NCBI GenBank assembly: GCA_017475785.1
Contig: JAFVEX010000091.1
Span: forward strand, 1-14,836
Length of the DNA stretch: 14,836 bases
Origin: Eubacterium sp.
GTDB lineage: Bacteria > Bacillota_A > Clostridia > Lachnospirales > Lachnospiraceae
Direction: 5' to 3'
In this document: in pieces, positions 1-6,217 of the stretch
Numbering within the stretch: the stretch's first letter is position 1
Layout of the letters: every line of letters begins with the position of its first letter
The notes under the pieces: generated by a model
The model's input: only the letters and a program-made list of their open reading frames with translations
Told to the model about the DNA's origin: nothing
The model's database searches: none
Program-made: the position numbers and the translations under genes

Positions 1-1
1 G

Positions 2-1006
2 GCAGACGGCACGGACGACAGCGCTTTGCGCGGGCTCGCCGCCGAACGCGGCCTCCCCTTTTACGAGGATTGGCGGGAAATGCTGCAAAAAGAAGACCTC
101 GACATCGTCGAGGCGGACAATCGCTATGACCGGCACGCCGCCGTGGCCGGGGAGTGCCTGAAGCGCGGCCTGCACGTTTACTGCGAAAAGCCGCTTTCCA
201 TCTCCGCAGAGGAGTCTAAAGAGCTGGCAGAGCTCGCTGCAAAGAAGGGCGTGATCAACTACGTCGGTTACAACAACACCATGAACCCGGCAAATGCTTA
301 TGTCCGCGAGCTTGTACAGAGCGGCGCGCTTGGACGCATCGTCCGCTTCCAGGGAACATATGATCAGGATCAGCTCCTCGACGAGTCCCTGCCGATCACC
401 TGGAGACACATCAACAAGCTGGCAGGCTCCGGCGCACTCGGTGACCTTGGCGCGCATCTGCTCTCCATCTCCCAGTTCATCATGGGCGATATCACGAGAG
501 TCAACGCGATGACAGAGACCGTTTTCCCGAAGCGCCCGAAATCCGCTGGTTCTGACGAGCTGGTAGACGTTGAGAATGAAGATATCGTAACCTTCATGTG
601 CAAGTACGCAAACGGCGCAATCGGAACGATCGCTGCTGACCGTGTCGCGACCGGCCGCAAGAACTACCTGATGTATGAAATCCAGGGAACCAAGGGCTCT
701 GTCCGCTATGATCTGGAGCGCATGGGTGAAGTTCAGGTTTACTTCCATGACGACGATGTGCGCGACCGCGGCTTCCGCACGGTTCTGCTGAATCCGGAGC
801 ACAAGGGCTACAGCGCGTTCCAGCCGGCAGGCGGAATTTCCATCGCCTACAACGACATGAAGATCCTTGAGGTCCATGAGCTGTTCGCGGCACTGACCCA
901 CAATGAGCCGTATGCGTGCAACTTCGAGTTTGGATACAAGATCGACCGCACAATCGCTGCAGTTCTTGAGTCTGCCAAGAACGAGGCATGGGTAGACGTC
1001 GAGTAA
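2..1006 (+). CDS. Gfo/Idh/MocA family oxidoreductase, 5' truncated by window edge
   Basis: NAD(P)-dependent sugar or inositol dehydrogenase-like protein; the substrate cannot be told from sequence. The frame is open from the left edge (334 residues visible). The N-terminal Rossmann GxGxxG segment, about 40-50 residues, lies outside the window, so the TTG at base 26 is not a start. Seen directly: the family's EKP motif (HVYCEKPLS, bases about 170-200), whose Lys is the usual catalytic or cofactor-contacting residue, and a GDLGAH motif near bases 440-460 that matches the family's GDxGxH segment with its active-site His. The C-terminal half has the alpha/beta fold typical of GFO_IDH_MocA_C. The residues before EKP (EADNRYDRH) differ from the usual ATPNxxH pattern, so this may be a less common subfamily. 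A strong terminator follows 87 nt after the stop. The family call is firm; the substrate is unknown. Confidence 0.9.
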   Translation, partial: ADGTDDSALRGLAAERGLPFYEDWREMLQKEDLDIVEADNRYDRHAAVAGECLKRGLHVYCEKPLSISAEESKELAELAAKKGVINYVGYNNTMNPANAYVRELVQSGALGRIVRFQGTYDQDQLLDESLPITWRHINKLAGSGALGDLGAHLLSISQFIMGDITRVNAMTETVFPKRPKSAGSDELVDVENEDIVTFMCKYANGAIGTIAADRVATGRKNYLMYEIQGTKGSVRYDLERMGEVQVYFHDDDVRDRGFRTVLLNPEHKGYSAFQPAGGISIAYNDMKILEVHELFAALTHNEPYACNFEFGYKIDRTIAAVLESAKNEAWVDVE

Positions 1007-1092
1007 TCTGCCGGATGCCGGAAGGGCTTTCTGTTACGCTGCGGCACCGCGGCGGGTCAAAAAGCTAATTAAACTGAAGAAAAAAAGTAAAA

Positions 1093-1136
1093 CAATCCGC
1101 CGAATTCTCCAAAAGGGGTGTTCGGCGGATTGCTTT
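1093..1136 (+). terminator. Rho-independent terminator after the oxidoreductase gene
   Basis: A perfect 12-bp stem, CAATCCGCCGAA (1093-1104) with TTCGGCGGATTG (1121-1132), can be extended inward by CTCC/GGGG around an AAAA loop. It is followed by CTTTTC. The A-rich tract just upstream (1078-1092) would give a U tract on the other strand, so it may also stop minus-strand transcripts. Confidence 0.85.
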
Positions 1137-1158
1137 TCGCTGCAGATTCAAGTATAAT
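1130..1158 (+). promoter_or_regulatory. Candidate sigma-A promoter for the NifX-FKBP gene
   Basis: A perfect -10 box TATAAT at 1153-1158 lies 17 bp after TTGCTT at 1130-1135 (3 of 6 match to TTGACA). The -35 box overlaps the 3' arm of the terminator stem. Transcription would start near 1165, giving a leader of about 175 nt before the ATG at 1340. Confidence 0.5.
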
Positions 1159-1339
1159 GTTGAATCGTATACGTTGGGATACAGACTGCGTGTATGATGA
1201 CTTATCTCAGGTATTATGCCGCGGCAGCTGTACGCAGACGAGAAGCGCGGTAAAAGCAGCTGGAAAAGCTGATATAAGCCAATCCTGGTATGCCGGAGGA
1301 GGTCACATTAGAAGAGGAGAGGAAGGCAGACAACCGGAC

Positions 1340-2335
1340 ATGAAAATAGCGGTTACATATGACAACGGAGCAGTTTTTCAGCATTTTGGAAAGACAGAAC
1401 AGTTTAAAGTCTATGAAGTAGAAGACGGACAGGTGCTGTACAGCGAGGTGATTGGCACGGGCGGTGCCGGCCACGAGGCGCTGGCGGGATATCTCGCGGG
1501 GGTGGGCGCGGACGTCCTGATCTGCGGCGGCCTCGGAAGCGGCGCGCAGCAGGCGCTCGCCAAAGCCCGCATCCAGGTCTGTTCCGGCGCGTCGGGCGAC
1601 GCGGACGCGGCGGTCGCGGCTTTCCTGCGGGGAGAGCTTGCGGATGCCGGAGTGAACTGTGATCACCACCATCACGATCACATGAACGCCGCCGGAGCGG
1701 CCGGGGAACAGGAAGACGGCACATCAGAAGCTGACGGGAACGGCGAGGAAGCCGGTTGCTGTGAAAGCGGCGAGGAAACAGGCTGCTGTGGAAGCGGTGA
1801 GGAAACCGGCTGCTGCGAAGACGGCGGAGAAGCCGGCTGCGGAGGCTGCGGCGGGGACTGCGGAGGCTGTGGCGGGGGCTGCGGCATGGCCGGTCCGCCA
1901 ATTGAAGGCCCAAATGCCGGCAAGACATGCCGCGTGCACTACCGCGGCACATTTAACGACGGGACGCAGTTTGACTCCTCATACGACAGGGGCGAGCCGA
2001 TCGAGTTCATCTGCGGCGCCGGCATGATGATCAGAGGGTTTGACGCGGCGGTGGCAGTCATGGAACCAGGCCAGACGGCCGAGGTGCATCTGATGCCGGA
2101 GGAGGCCTACGGAATGCCGGATCCCAGAAATCTGTTTACGACTGATGTCAGCGAGATTCCGGGATCTGAGGAACTGCAGGTCGGGCAGCGCGTGGTGCTG
2201 ACGAATATGTCGGGACAGCAGTTCCAGGTAACGGTGACGGAGCGCGCGGGTTCCTCCATTACATTCGACGCGAACCACGAGATGGCCGGTAAAGAGCTGA
2301 ATTTTGTAATCGAACTGTTAGAGGTAATCGGCTGA
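1340..2335 (+). CDS. NifX/NifB-type cofactor-binding domain fused to SlyD-like FKBP peptidyl-prolyl isomerase
   Basis: 331 residues in three parts. Residues 1-115 (MKIAVTYDN, FQHFGKTEQFKVYEV, LICGGLGSGAQQAL) match the dinitrogenase Fe-Mo cofactor-binding family found in many anaerobes without nitrogenase, ending in a His cluster (CDHHHHDHM). Residues 135-182 are a Cys/Gly/Glu-rich linker with four 9-residue repeats of the type GEETGCCES, then GGCGGDCGG. Residues about 186-331 are a SlyD-like FKBP with insert-in-flap domain (VHYRG, FDSSYDRG, GMMIRGFDAA, then EMAGKELNF matching SlyD's HMLAGQNLKF). A cytosolic metal- or cluster-handling chaperone/isomerase is inferred. SlyD normally carries its metal-binding His/Cys tail at the C-terminus; here the metal-rich part lies N-terminal to the FKBP. 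The start at 1340 is chosen because MKIAVTYDN is the family's usual beginning; purine-rich GGAAGG at 1321-1326 is a rather distant ribosome site. Domain calls are firm; the role is not known. Confidence 0.88.
   Translation: MKIAVTYDNGAVFQHFGKTEQFKVYEVEDGQVLYSEVIGTGGAGHEALAGYLAGVGADVLICGGLGSGAQQALAKARIQVCSGASGDADAAVAAFLRGELADAGVNCDHHHHDHMNAAGAAGEQEDGTSEADGNGEEAGCCESGEETGCCGSGEETGCCEDGGEAGCGGCGGDCGGCGGGCGMAGPPIEGPNAGKTCRVHYRGTFNDGTQFDSSYDRGEPIEFICGAGMMIRGFDAAVAVMEPGQTAEVHLMPEEAYGMPDPRNLFTTDVSEIPGSEELQVGQRVVLTNMSGQQFQVTVTERAGSSITFDANHEMAGKELNFVIELLEVIG
1742..1849 (+). repeat. 27-bp in-frame tandem repeat, four units, encoding Cys-rich linker
   Basis: Units at 1742-1768, 1769-1795, 1796-1822 and 1823-1849 encode GEEAGCCES, GEETGCCGS, GEETGCCED and GGEAGCGGC. 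The first three are close copies with mostly synonymous or single-residue differences; the fourth is diverged. The unit length is a multiple of three, so copy-number change would keep the frame. Confidence 0.85.
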
Positions 2336-2345
2336 CGGAAGATAA

Positions 2346-2415
2346 AGAAACACTGATTAATTCGAGCTGGTCTGATCCCGGAAGCTGAGCGGTGATGGAT
2401 TAAATCAGCATTTCC
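2346..2415 (-). repeat. MITE/REP-like palindromic element, copy A
   Basis: 70 bp. Its reverse complement matches copy B (6101-6152) almost base for base, apart from 18 extra bases in the middle. The ends form an inverted repeat: GAAACACTGATTAA on the left against TTAAATCAGCATTTCC on the right. A 5-bp direct repeat ATAAA flanks it (2342-2346 and 2416-2420), a possible target duplication, though in AT-rich sequence. It fills most of the gap between the NifX-FKBP stop and the GNAT start. Confidence 0.8.
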
Positions 2416-2427
2416 ATAAATATAACT

Positions 2428-2889
2428 ATGACAGAAGACATCCGGATCCGGACGATGACAGTCGCGGATTATGAAAAAGTAAAAGCACTCTGGATGACGA
2501 TCCAGGGATTCGGGATCCGCACGATCGATGATTCGCGGGAAGGCGTTGAGCGGTTTATCCGCCGAAATCCTGACACAAGTGTCGTGGCGGAGAAGGACGG
2601 CGAGATCATCGGAACGATTCTCTGCGGACACGACGGCAGAAGCGCCTGCTTCTATCATGTGTGCGTGCGCGCGGATCTCAGGCGGCAGGGCATCGGCAAG
2701 GCCATGGCTGTCGCGGCAATGCGCCGCCTTCAGCCTGAGCATATCAACAAGGTCTCGCTTGTAGCCTATAAGCGCAACGAGGTCGGCAACCAGTTCTGGA
2801 ATAAGGCGGGCTGGGTGCTGCGGGAAGACCTGAACACATATGACTTCGTTCTGAATGACCAGAATATCACACAGTTTAATGAGGGGTGA
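2428..2889 (+). CDS. GNAT family N-acetyltransferase
   Basis: 153 residues, the usual length of a single GNAT domain that transfers an acetyl group from acetyl-CoA to an amine. The acetyl-CoA pyrophosphate-binding motif A is clear: RRQGIG at residues 85-90, after the beta-4 strand YHVCVRAD. The segment with DDSREGVERFIRRNP (residues 34-48) and FWNKAGW near the end match a common GNAT subfamily of unknown substrate. No good Shine-Dalgarno site precedes the ATG: the 12 nt upstream are ATAAATATAACT, directly after repeat copy A. An internal ATG at 2455 is possible but would remove the first strand (IRIRTMT), so 2428 is preferred. It ends 25 nt before the phosphate transporter and may be co-transcribed with it. 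Confidence 0.88.
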   Translation: MTEDIRIRTMTVADYEKVKALWMTIQGFGIRTIDDSREGVERFIRRNPDTSVVAEKDGEIIGTILCGHDGRSACFYHVCVRADLRRQGIGKAMAVAAMRRLQPEHINKVSLVAYKRNEVGNQFWNKAGWVLREDLNTYDFVLNDQNITQFNEG

Positions 2890-2914
2890 GCGCAGAAGAG
2901 CGCTCTGAGAAAAA

Positions 2915-4744
2915 ATGGATATATTTAATATCATCTCGCTTCTTGGCGGGCTGGCGATGTTCCTTTACGGAATGCGCCTGATGGGAGACAATCTGAAGGA
3001 GGGTTCCTCCGGCACACTGAAAAAGTTTATGGAAAAGGTCACAAACAACCCGGTCAAGGCATTTGCGCTGGGTGTGCTCGTGACGGCAATTATCCAGTCG
3101 TCCACGGCGACGATCGTGATCACGTCCGGTCTGGTGGCGGCGGGCATCATCACGCTGCGGCAGTCCCTGGGCGTCATCATCGGCGCCAATGTCGGTACGA
3201 CCGTCACAGGACAGATCATCCGGTTTATCGGAATCGACGCGGAGGGCGCGACGATTCTGCGGCTGTTCCAGCCTTCTACACTGGCGCCGGTGGCGCTGAT
3301 CGCAGGAATTGTCATGATCATGTTCCTGAATTTCCGCAGATCAAACGTGATCGGCAACATCTGCATCGGATTCGGCATCCTGTTTTCCGGCCTCCTCAAC
3401 ATGACAGAGGCTGTCAGTGTACTGTCGGAAAACGGTCTGATCAACGGACTGTTCGAGCAGCTGGGAAACCACATGTGGATGGGGTATCTCGTCGGCGCGG
3501 GCGTCGCGTTCCTGCTGCAGAGTTCTTCCGCGACAATCGGTATTCTGCAGGCGTTTTCACTCTCCGGCGTGATCCCGTTTAAGGCTGTGTACATCGTGCT
3601 CGTCGGCATTTATCTGGGCGACTGTGTCACGACGGCGCTGGTCTGTTCGATCGGCGCGAAGCCGGACGCCAGGCGCGTGGGAATCGTCAATATTCTGTTC
3701 AACCTGAGTGAGACGGTCGTTGTCCTGATCGTCGTCCTTGTGCTGAAACAGACCGGTCTGCTCGACGGACTCTGGAACGCCAGAATGTCCCCCGGCATGA
3801 TCGCGAATACCAATACCGTCTTCAATCTGGGGTGCGCAATCGTGCTCCTGCCAGCCGTCAATGTTTATGAAAAGCTGAGCAGGCGGATTGTCCGGGATGA
3901 GGCACAGAAGGCGAATAAATACGCGGACAAGCTGTCAGCGCTGAACCCCGTCTTCTTCCAGACGCCCGCGCTGGCGTTCAACAGCTGCTATGACATTCTC
4001 CGTGTCATGCTTGACGCGGCCTGCAGAAACGTCGATAAGGCACTGGATATGGTGCTTGCGTATGACGGGAAAATAATCGAGGAAATACGCGAAGAAGAAA
4101 AGAATATTGATATGATGACGGACAAGGTCAGCACTTATCTGACGCAGCTGTCGCCGTACGCGAGGGAGCCTAATTTTGTGCGGATCATGGATCAGTACAA
4201 CCGCGTCGTGACCGAATTTGAGCGTCTGGGCGATCATGCGGATAACCTCGCGGATGTCGCGGAGGAGCTGCACGAGCGCGGCTCGGTATTTTCCGATTAC
4301 GCGCTGGGCGAGCTGAAGGTCATCCGCGGTCTTCTGGATGAAATCTTTGTGTTTACGAAGCTTGCCTTCGAAAAGCGTGACGTAGACGCGGCGCAGCACA
4401 TTGAGCCGCTCGAAGAGGTCATGGATGACATGGTAAACGCGCTGCACAGCAACCACATCGCCCGTCTGCGCGATGGACTCTGCACGAGCCACACCGGCAT
4501 CTCATTCTTGGATATTCTGTCCAACCTGGAGCGGATTTCCGATATCTGCTCAAATGTCGGCATCTCCGTGCTGGTCCGCGTCCATCCGGAAATCGCGTCA
4601 AAAGCGCATTCCTATGTGTCCGCGCTGCACCAGAGTACGGACAGCATCTATGAAAAACGCTACCACAGCGCCCACGACGAGTACTTCGGCAGACTCGAGG
4701 CGGCGCATGCAGAGTCAGATACCCCGCAGCTTACCGGTGAGTAA
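2915..4744 (+). CDS. Na/Pi cotransporter (NptA type) with C-terminal PhoU domain
   Basis: 609 residues. The membrane part (residues 1 to about 320) has the inverted duplication of the Na+/phosphate cotransporter family, with the two signature loops QSSTAT at 61-66 and QSSSAT at 202-207, each followed by a glycine-rich helix (GANVGTT, 90-96; LGDCVTT, 234-240). Residues about 360-590 are a soluble helical PhoU-like domain, as in bacterial NptA relatives. It should sit in the plasma membrane and move phosphate with sodium; PhoU may gate or sense phosphate (family knowledge, not shown here). The start is preceded only by a weak purine tract (GAGAAAAA). A weak hairpin with a T run follows the stop. 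Confidence 0.92.
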   Translation: MDIFNIISLLGGLAMFLYGMRLMGDNLKEGSSGTLKKFMEKVTNNPVKAFALGVLVTAIIQSSTATIVITSGLVAAGIITLRQSLGVIIGANVGTTVTGQIIRFIGIDAEGATILRLFQPSTLAPVALIAGIVMIMFLNFRRSNVIGNICIGFGILFSGLLNMTEAVSVLSENGLINGLFEQLGNHMWMGYLVGAGVAFLLQSSSATIGILQAFSLSGVIPFKAVYIVLVGIYLGDCVTTALVCSIGAKPDARRVGIVNILFNLSETVVVLIVVLVLKQTGLLDGLWNARMSPGMIANTNTVFNLGCAIVLLPAVNVYEKLSRRIVRDEAQKANKYADKLSALNPVFFQTPALAFNSCYDILRVMLDAACRNVDKALDMVLAYDGKIIEEIREEEKNIDMMTDKVSTYLTQLSPYAREPNFVRIMDQYNRVVTEFERLGDHADNLADVAEELHERGSVFSDYALGELKVIRGLLDEIFVFTKLAFEKRDVDAAQHIEPLEEVMDDMVNALHSNHIARLRDGLCTSHTGISFLDILSNLERISDICSNVGISVLVRVHPEIASKAHSYVSALHQSTDSIYEKRYHSAHDEYFGRLEAAHAESDTPQLTGE

Positions 4745-4745
4745 A

Positions 4746-4798
4746 GCATCGGAAAAGCGGGGAATTGCCTGGAGACAAGGCGGTTTTCTGCCGATAGC
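4746..4798 (+). terminator. Weak or imperfect terminator-like hairpin after the transporter
   Basis: TTGCCT (4765-4770) pairs with AGGCGG (4778-4783) over a 7-nt loop, with two G-T pairs, and is followed by TTTTCTG. An outer stem GCATCGG (4746-4752) with CCGAT-A-GC (4791-4798) plus AAAA/TTTT could form a longer interrupted hairpin. It may be partly read through into the aldolase gene. Confidence 0.35.
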
Positions 4799-4857
4799 AG
4801 CAAGCTGAACAAGCGTGCCGGCCCGGACAGAGCGGCCGGACAGAAGAGGAGCCGGAT

Positions 4858-5691
4858 ATGTTAGTAACGTTAAATGATGTCTTAAACGACGCGCAGCGGA
4901 ACCACTATGCCGTGGGTCTGTTCAACACGATCAACATGGAAATGGCGCGCGGCGTGCTGGAGGCGGCGGAGGAGCTGGACAGCCCCGTCATCATCGGCAC
5001 GGCAGAAAGCCTGACCAAATATTCTCCCCTGCGGGAGCTCGCGTGGCTCCTGAAGCCGATGGCAGAAGAATCTTCTGTACCGGTGGTACTGCATTTTGAC
5101 CACGGAAAGACGGAACAGAAGATCATAGAGGCACTGAAGCTCGGCTTCTCTTCGGTCATGTATGACTGTTCGACCCTTCCTTATGAAGAAAATGTCGAGC
5201 GTGTCGCGCGCATGACAGAGTTTGCCCACATGTTTGGCGCGACGGTGGAGGGAGAGCTCGGCCACGTCGGGGCGAACGACAGCCCGGACGAGGACGCGGA
5301 TCTCTACACGACGCCGGATGAGGCCGCGGATTACGCGGAGCGCACCGGAATCGATGCCCTGGCGGTCGCGATCGGCACCGCGCACGGAGAATATCTGGAA
5401 ACACCAGTGCTGGATCTGGAGCGGTTGGAAGACATCCGGGCCGCGGTAGATGTGCCGCTTGTCCTGCATGGCGGCTCCGGACTGTCCGACGAGGATTTCC
5501 GGAACTGCATCCGCGGCGGCATCTGCAAGGTTAACATCTACACGGATATTAATCTGGCGGCGGCGCAGGCGGTCGCGGCCTACTACAGTGAATCCAGAAA
5601 GATGGATCGTCTGATTCCGGAGATGGTTGCGGCGGTGAAGGCCGCGGCGATCGAGAAAATGATGATTTTCGGTTCCTGCGGAAGGGCGTGA
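4858..5691 (+). CDS. Class II ketose-bisphosphate aldolase (fructose- or tagatose-1,6-bisphosphate type)
   Basis: 277 residues, the usual length for GatY/KbaY/Fba class II aldolases, which are Zn-dependent and split fructose- or tagatose-1,6-bisphosphate into dihydroxyacetone phosphate and glyceraldehyde 3-phosphate. Seen: the LHFDHG motif with the catalytic Asp81 and Zn ligand His82, the EGELG segment (131-135), Zn ligands His176 (IGTAHGEY) and His204 (LHGGSG), and the phosphate-binding KVNIYTD (224-230). Residue 104 is Cys in MYDCS, where GatY-type enzymes usually have Ala or Gly. Fructose versus tagatose specificity cannot be read from sequence. A good ribosome site GAGGAG lies 6 nt before the ATG. 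The leader has a 6-bp hairpin CCGGCC/GGCCGG (4818-4839). The SUKH gene starts 2 nt after the stop, so the two are probably translated together. Confidence 0.92.
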   Translation: MLVTLNDVLNDAQRNHYAVGLFNTINMEMARGVLEAAEELDSPVIIGTAESLTKYSPLRELAWLLKPMAEESSVPVVLHFDHGKTEQKIIEALKLGFSSVMYDCSTLPYEENVERVARMTEFAHMFGATVEGELGHVGANDSPDEDADLYTTPDEAADYAERTGIDALAVAIGTAHGEYLETPVLDLERLEDIRAAVDVPLVLHGGSGLSDEDFRNCIRGGICKVNIYTDINLAAAQAVAAYYSESRKMDRLIPEMVAAVKAAAIEKMMIFGSCGRA

Positions 5692-5693
5692 GC

Positions 5694-6116
5694 ATGAGCA
5701 CACTGGTTGAAAAAATCAAAGAGCACCCGCAGATCTTTCATTCCTCGCGCGGCAAGATGGTGCGCGTGTGGGAGGCGGAGGATCAGCTGGGGCTGACATT
5801 CCCGGAGGAATATGAGGCGTACCTGTGCCATTTCGGCGCGATCGGATTCGGAAGTGTGGAGTGGACAGGGATCAACGTGGACCCGGAATTGAATGTAGTC
5901 CGGGTGACCAGACGCGCGCGGGAAGAAGCAGAGTCGTTCCCGGCAGGATGTTTTGTGCTGCGCGTAAGCGACGCGGAAGGCCGCATGGTGGTCTGCTCAG
6001 AGACCGAGCAGATTCTGGCACTGCAGGAAGGCTCCGGGCCTGAGCAGATCTGTGAGGGTCTGGTATCTTATTTTGAGCGGTGCCTTGAAGAAGGGCTCGG
6101 GGAAACGCTGATTTAA
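5694..6116 (+). CDS. SUKH (SMI1/KNR4) family protein
   Basis: 140 residues. The family pattern is visible: LGLTFPEEYEAYLCHFGAIGFG (about 32-53), a typical SMI1/KNR4 N-terminal motif, then WTGI, a beta strand VVRVT, FPAGCFVLR and a late strand with EGRMVVCSE. SUKH proteins include many immunity proteins of polymorphic toxins, but also housekeeping members; no toxin gene is next to it here. Start choice: AGGG at 5683-5686 is 7 nt from ATG 5694, better than the GTG at 5688 that overlaps the aldolase stop. The last residues (GETLI and stop) are encoded by repeat copy B, so the original C-terminus may have been changed by its insertion. Confidence 0.8.
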   Translation: MSTLVEKIKEHPQIFHSSRGKMVRVWEAEDQLGLTFPEEYEAYLCHFGAIGFGSVEWTGINVDPELNVVRVTRRAREEAESFPAGCFVLRVSDAEGRMVVCSETEQILALQEGSGPEQICEGLVSYFERCLEEGLGETLI

Positions 6117-6152
6117 TCCATCACCGCTCAGCTCGAATTAATCAGTGTTTCC
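6101..6152 (+). repeat. MITE/REP-like palindromic element, copy B
   Basis: 52 bp with ends GGAAACGCTGATT and AATCAGTGTTTCC. It equals the reverse complement of copy A minus 18 bp; the missing segment in A is bounded by a CAGCT direct repeat, of which B keeps one. It overlaps the last codons and the stop of the SUKH gene and lies 65 nt before the rlmI start. Confidence 0.85.
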
Positions 6153-6217
6153 TTAGATAAAAATATCTGCGGAGAATGACCAGGTTATTTCTGGACAGTT
6201 CCGCAGGGAGGCGTGAT

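Larger units (their letters stand above)
1007..1339 (+). other. 333-bp gap: terminator, promoter and long leader
   Basis: Besides the terminator and promoter, the leader at about 1165-1339 stays open in the frame of the next gene but does not resemble its family, so I do not count it as coding. It holds small inverted repeats: CAGCT (1257-1261) with AGCTG (1267-1271), and another CAGCTG at 1225-1230 that could compete for the same pairing. I recognise no known riboswitch. Purine-rich stretches at 1314-1326 precede the ATG at 1340. Confidence 0.4.

Noticed and set aside
1118..1339. N-terminal extension of the NifX-FKBP protein back to 1118 or 1157
   Set aside because: The added residues do not resemble the family, the region includes terminator and promoter, and MKIAVTYDN at 1340 is the usual family start.
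1165..1339. Riboswitch (for example molybdenum cofactor type) in the 175-nt leader
   Set aside because: Only small inverted repeats are seen; no known riboswitch core was recognised. A covariance-model search would be needed.
2107..2934. Antisense open frame (275 residues) across the FKBP, repeat A and GNAT genes
   Set aside because: It spans two genes and a repeat, which a real conserved gene would not do here, and it matches nothing.
4882..5703. Antisense open frame (273 residues) over the aldolase gene
   Set aside because: It is a mirror of a well-conserved GC-rich gene, with no recognisable motif or ribosome site.
6101..6152. Ordinary Rho-independent terminator for the SUKH gene
   Set aside because: The palindrome is AT-rich at its ends, lacks a following T run, and recurs at two other places in both orientations, so it is better seen as a repeat element.
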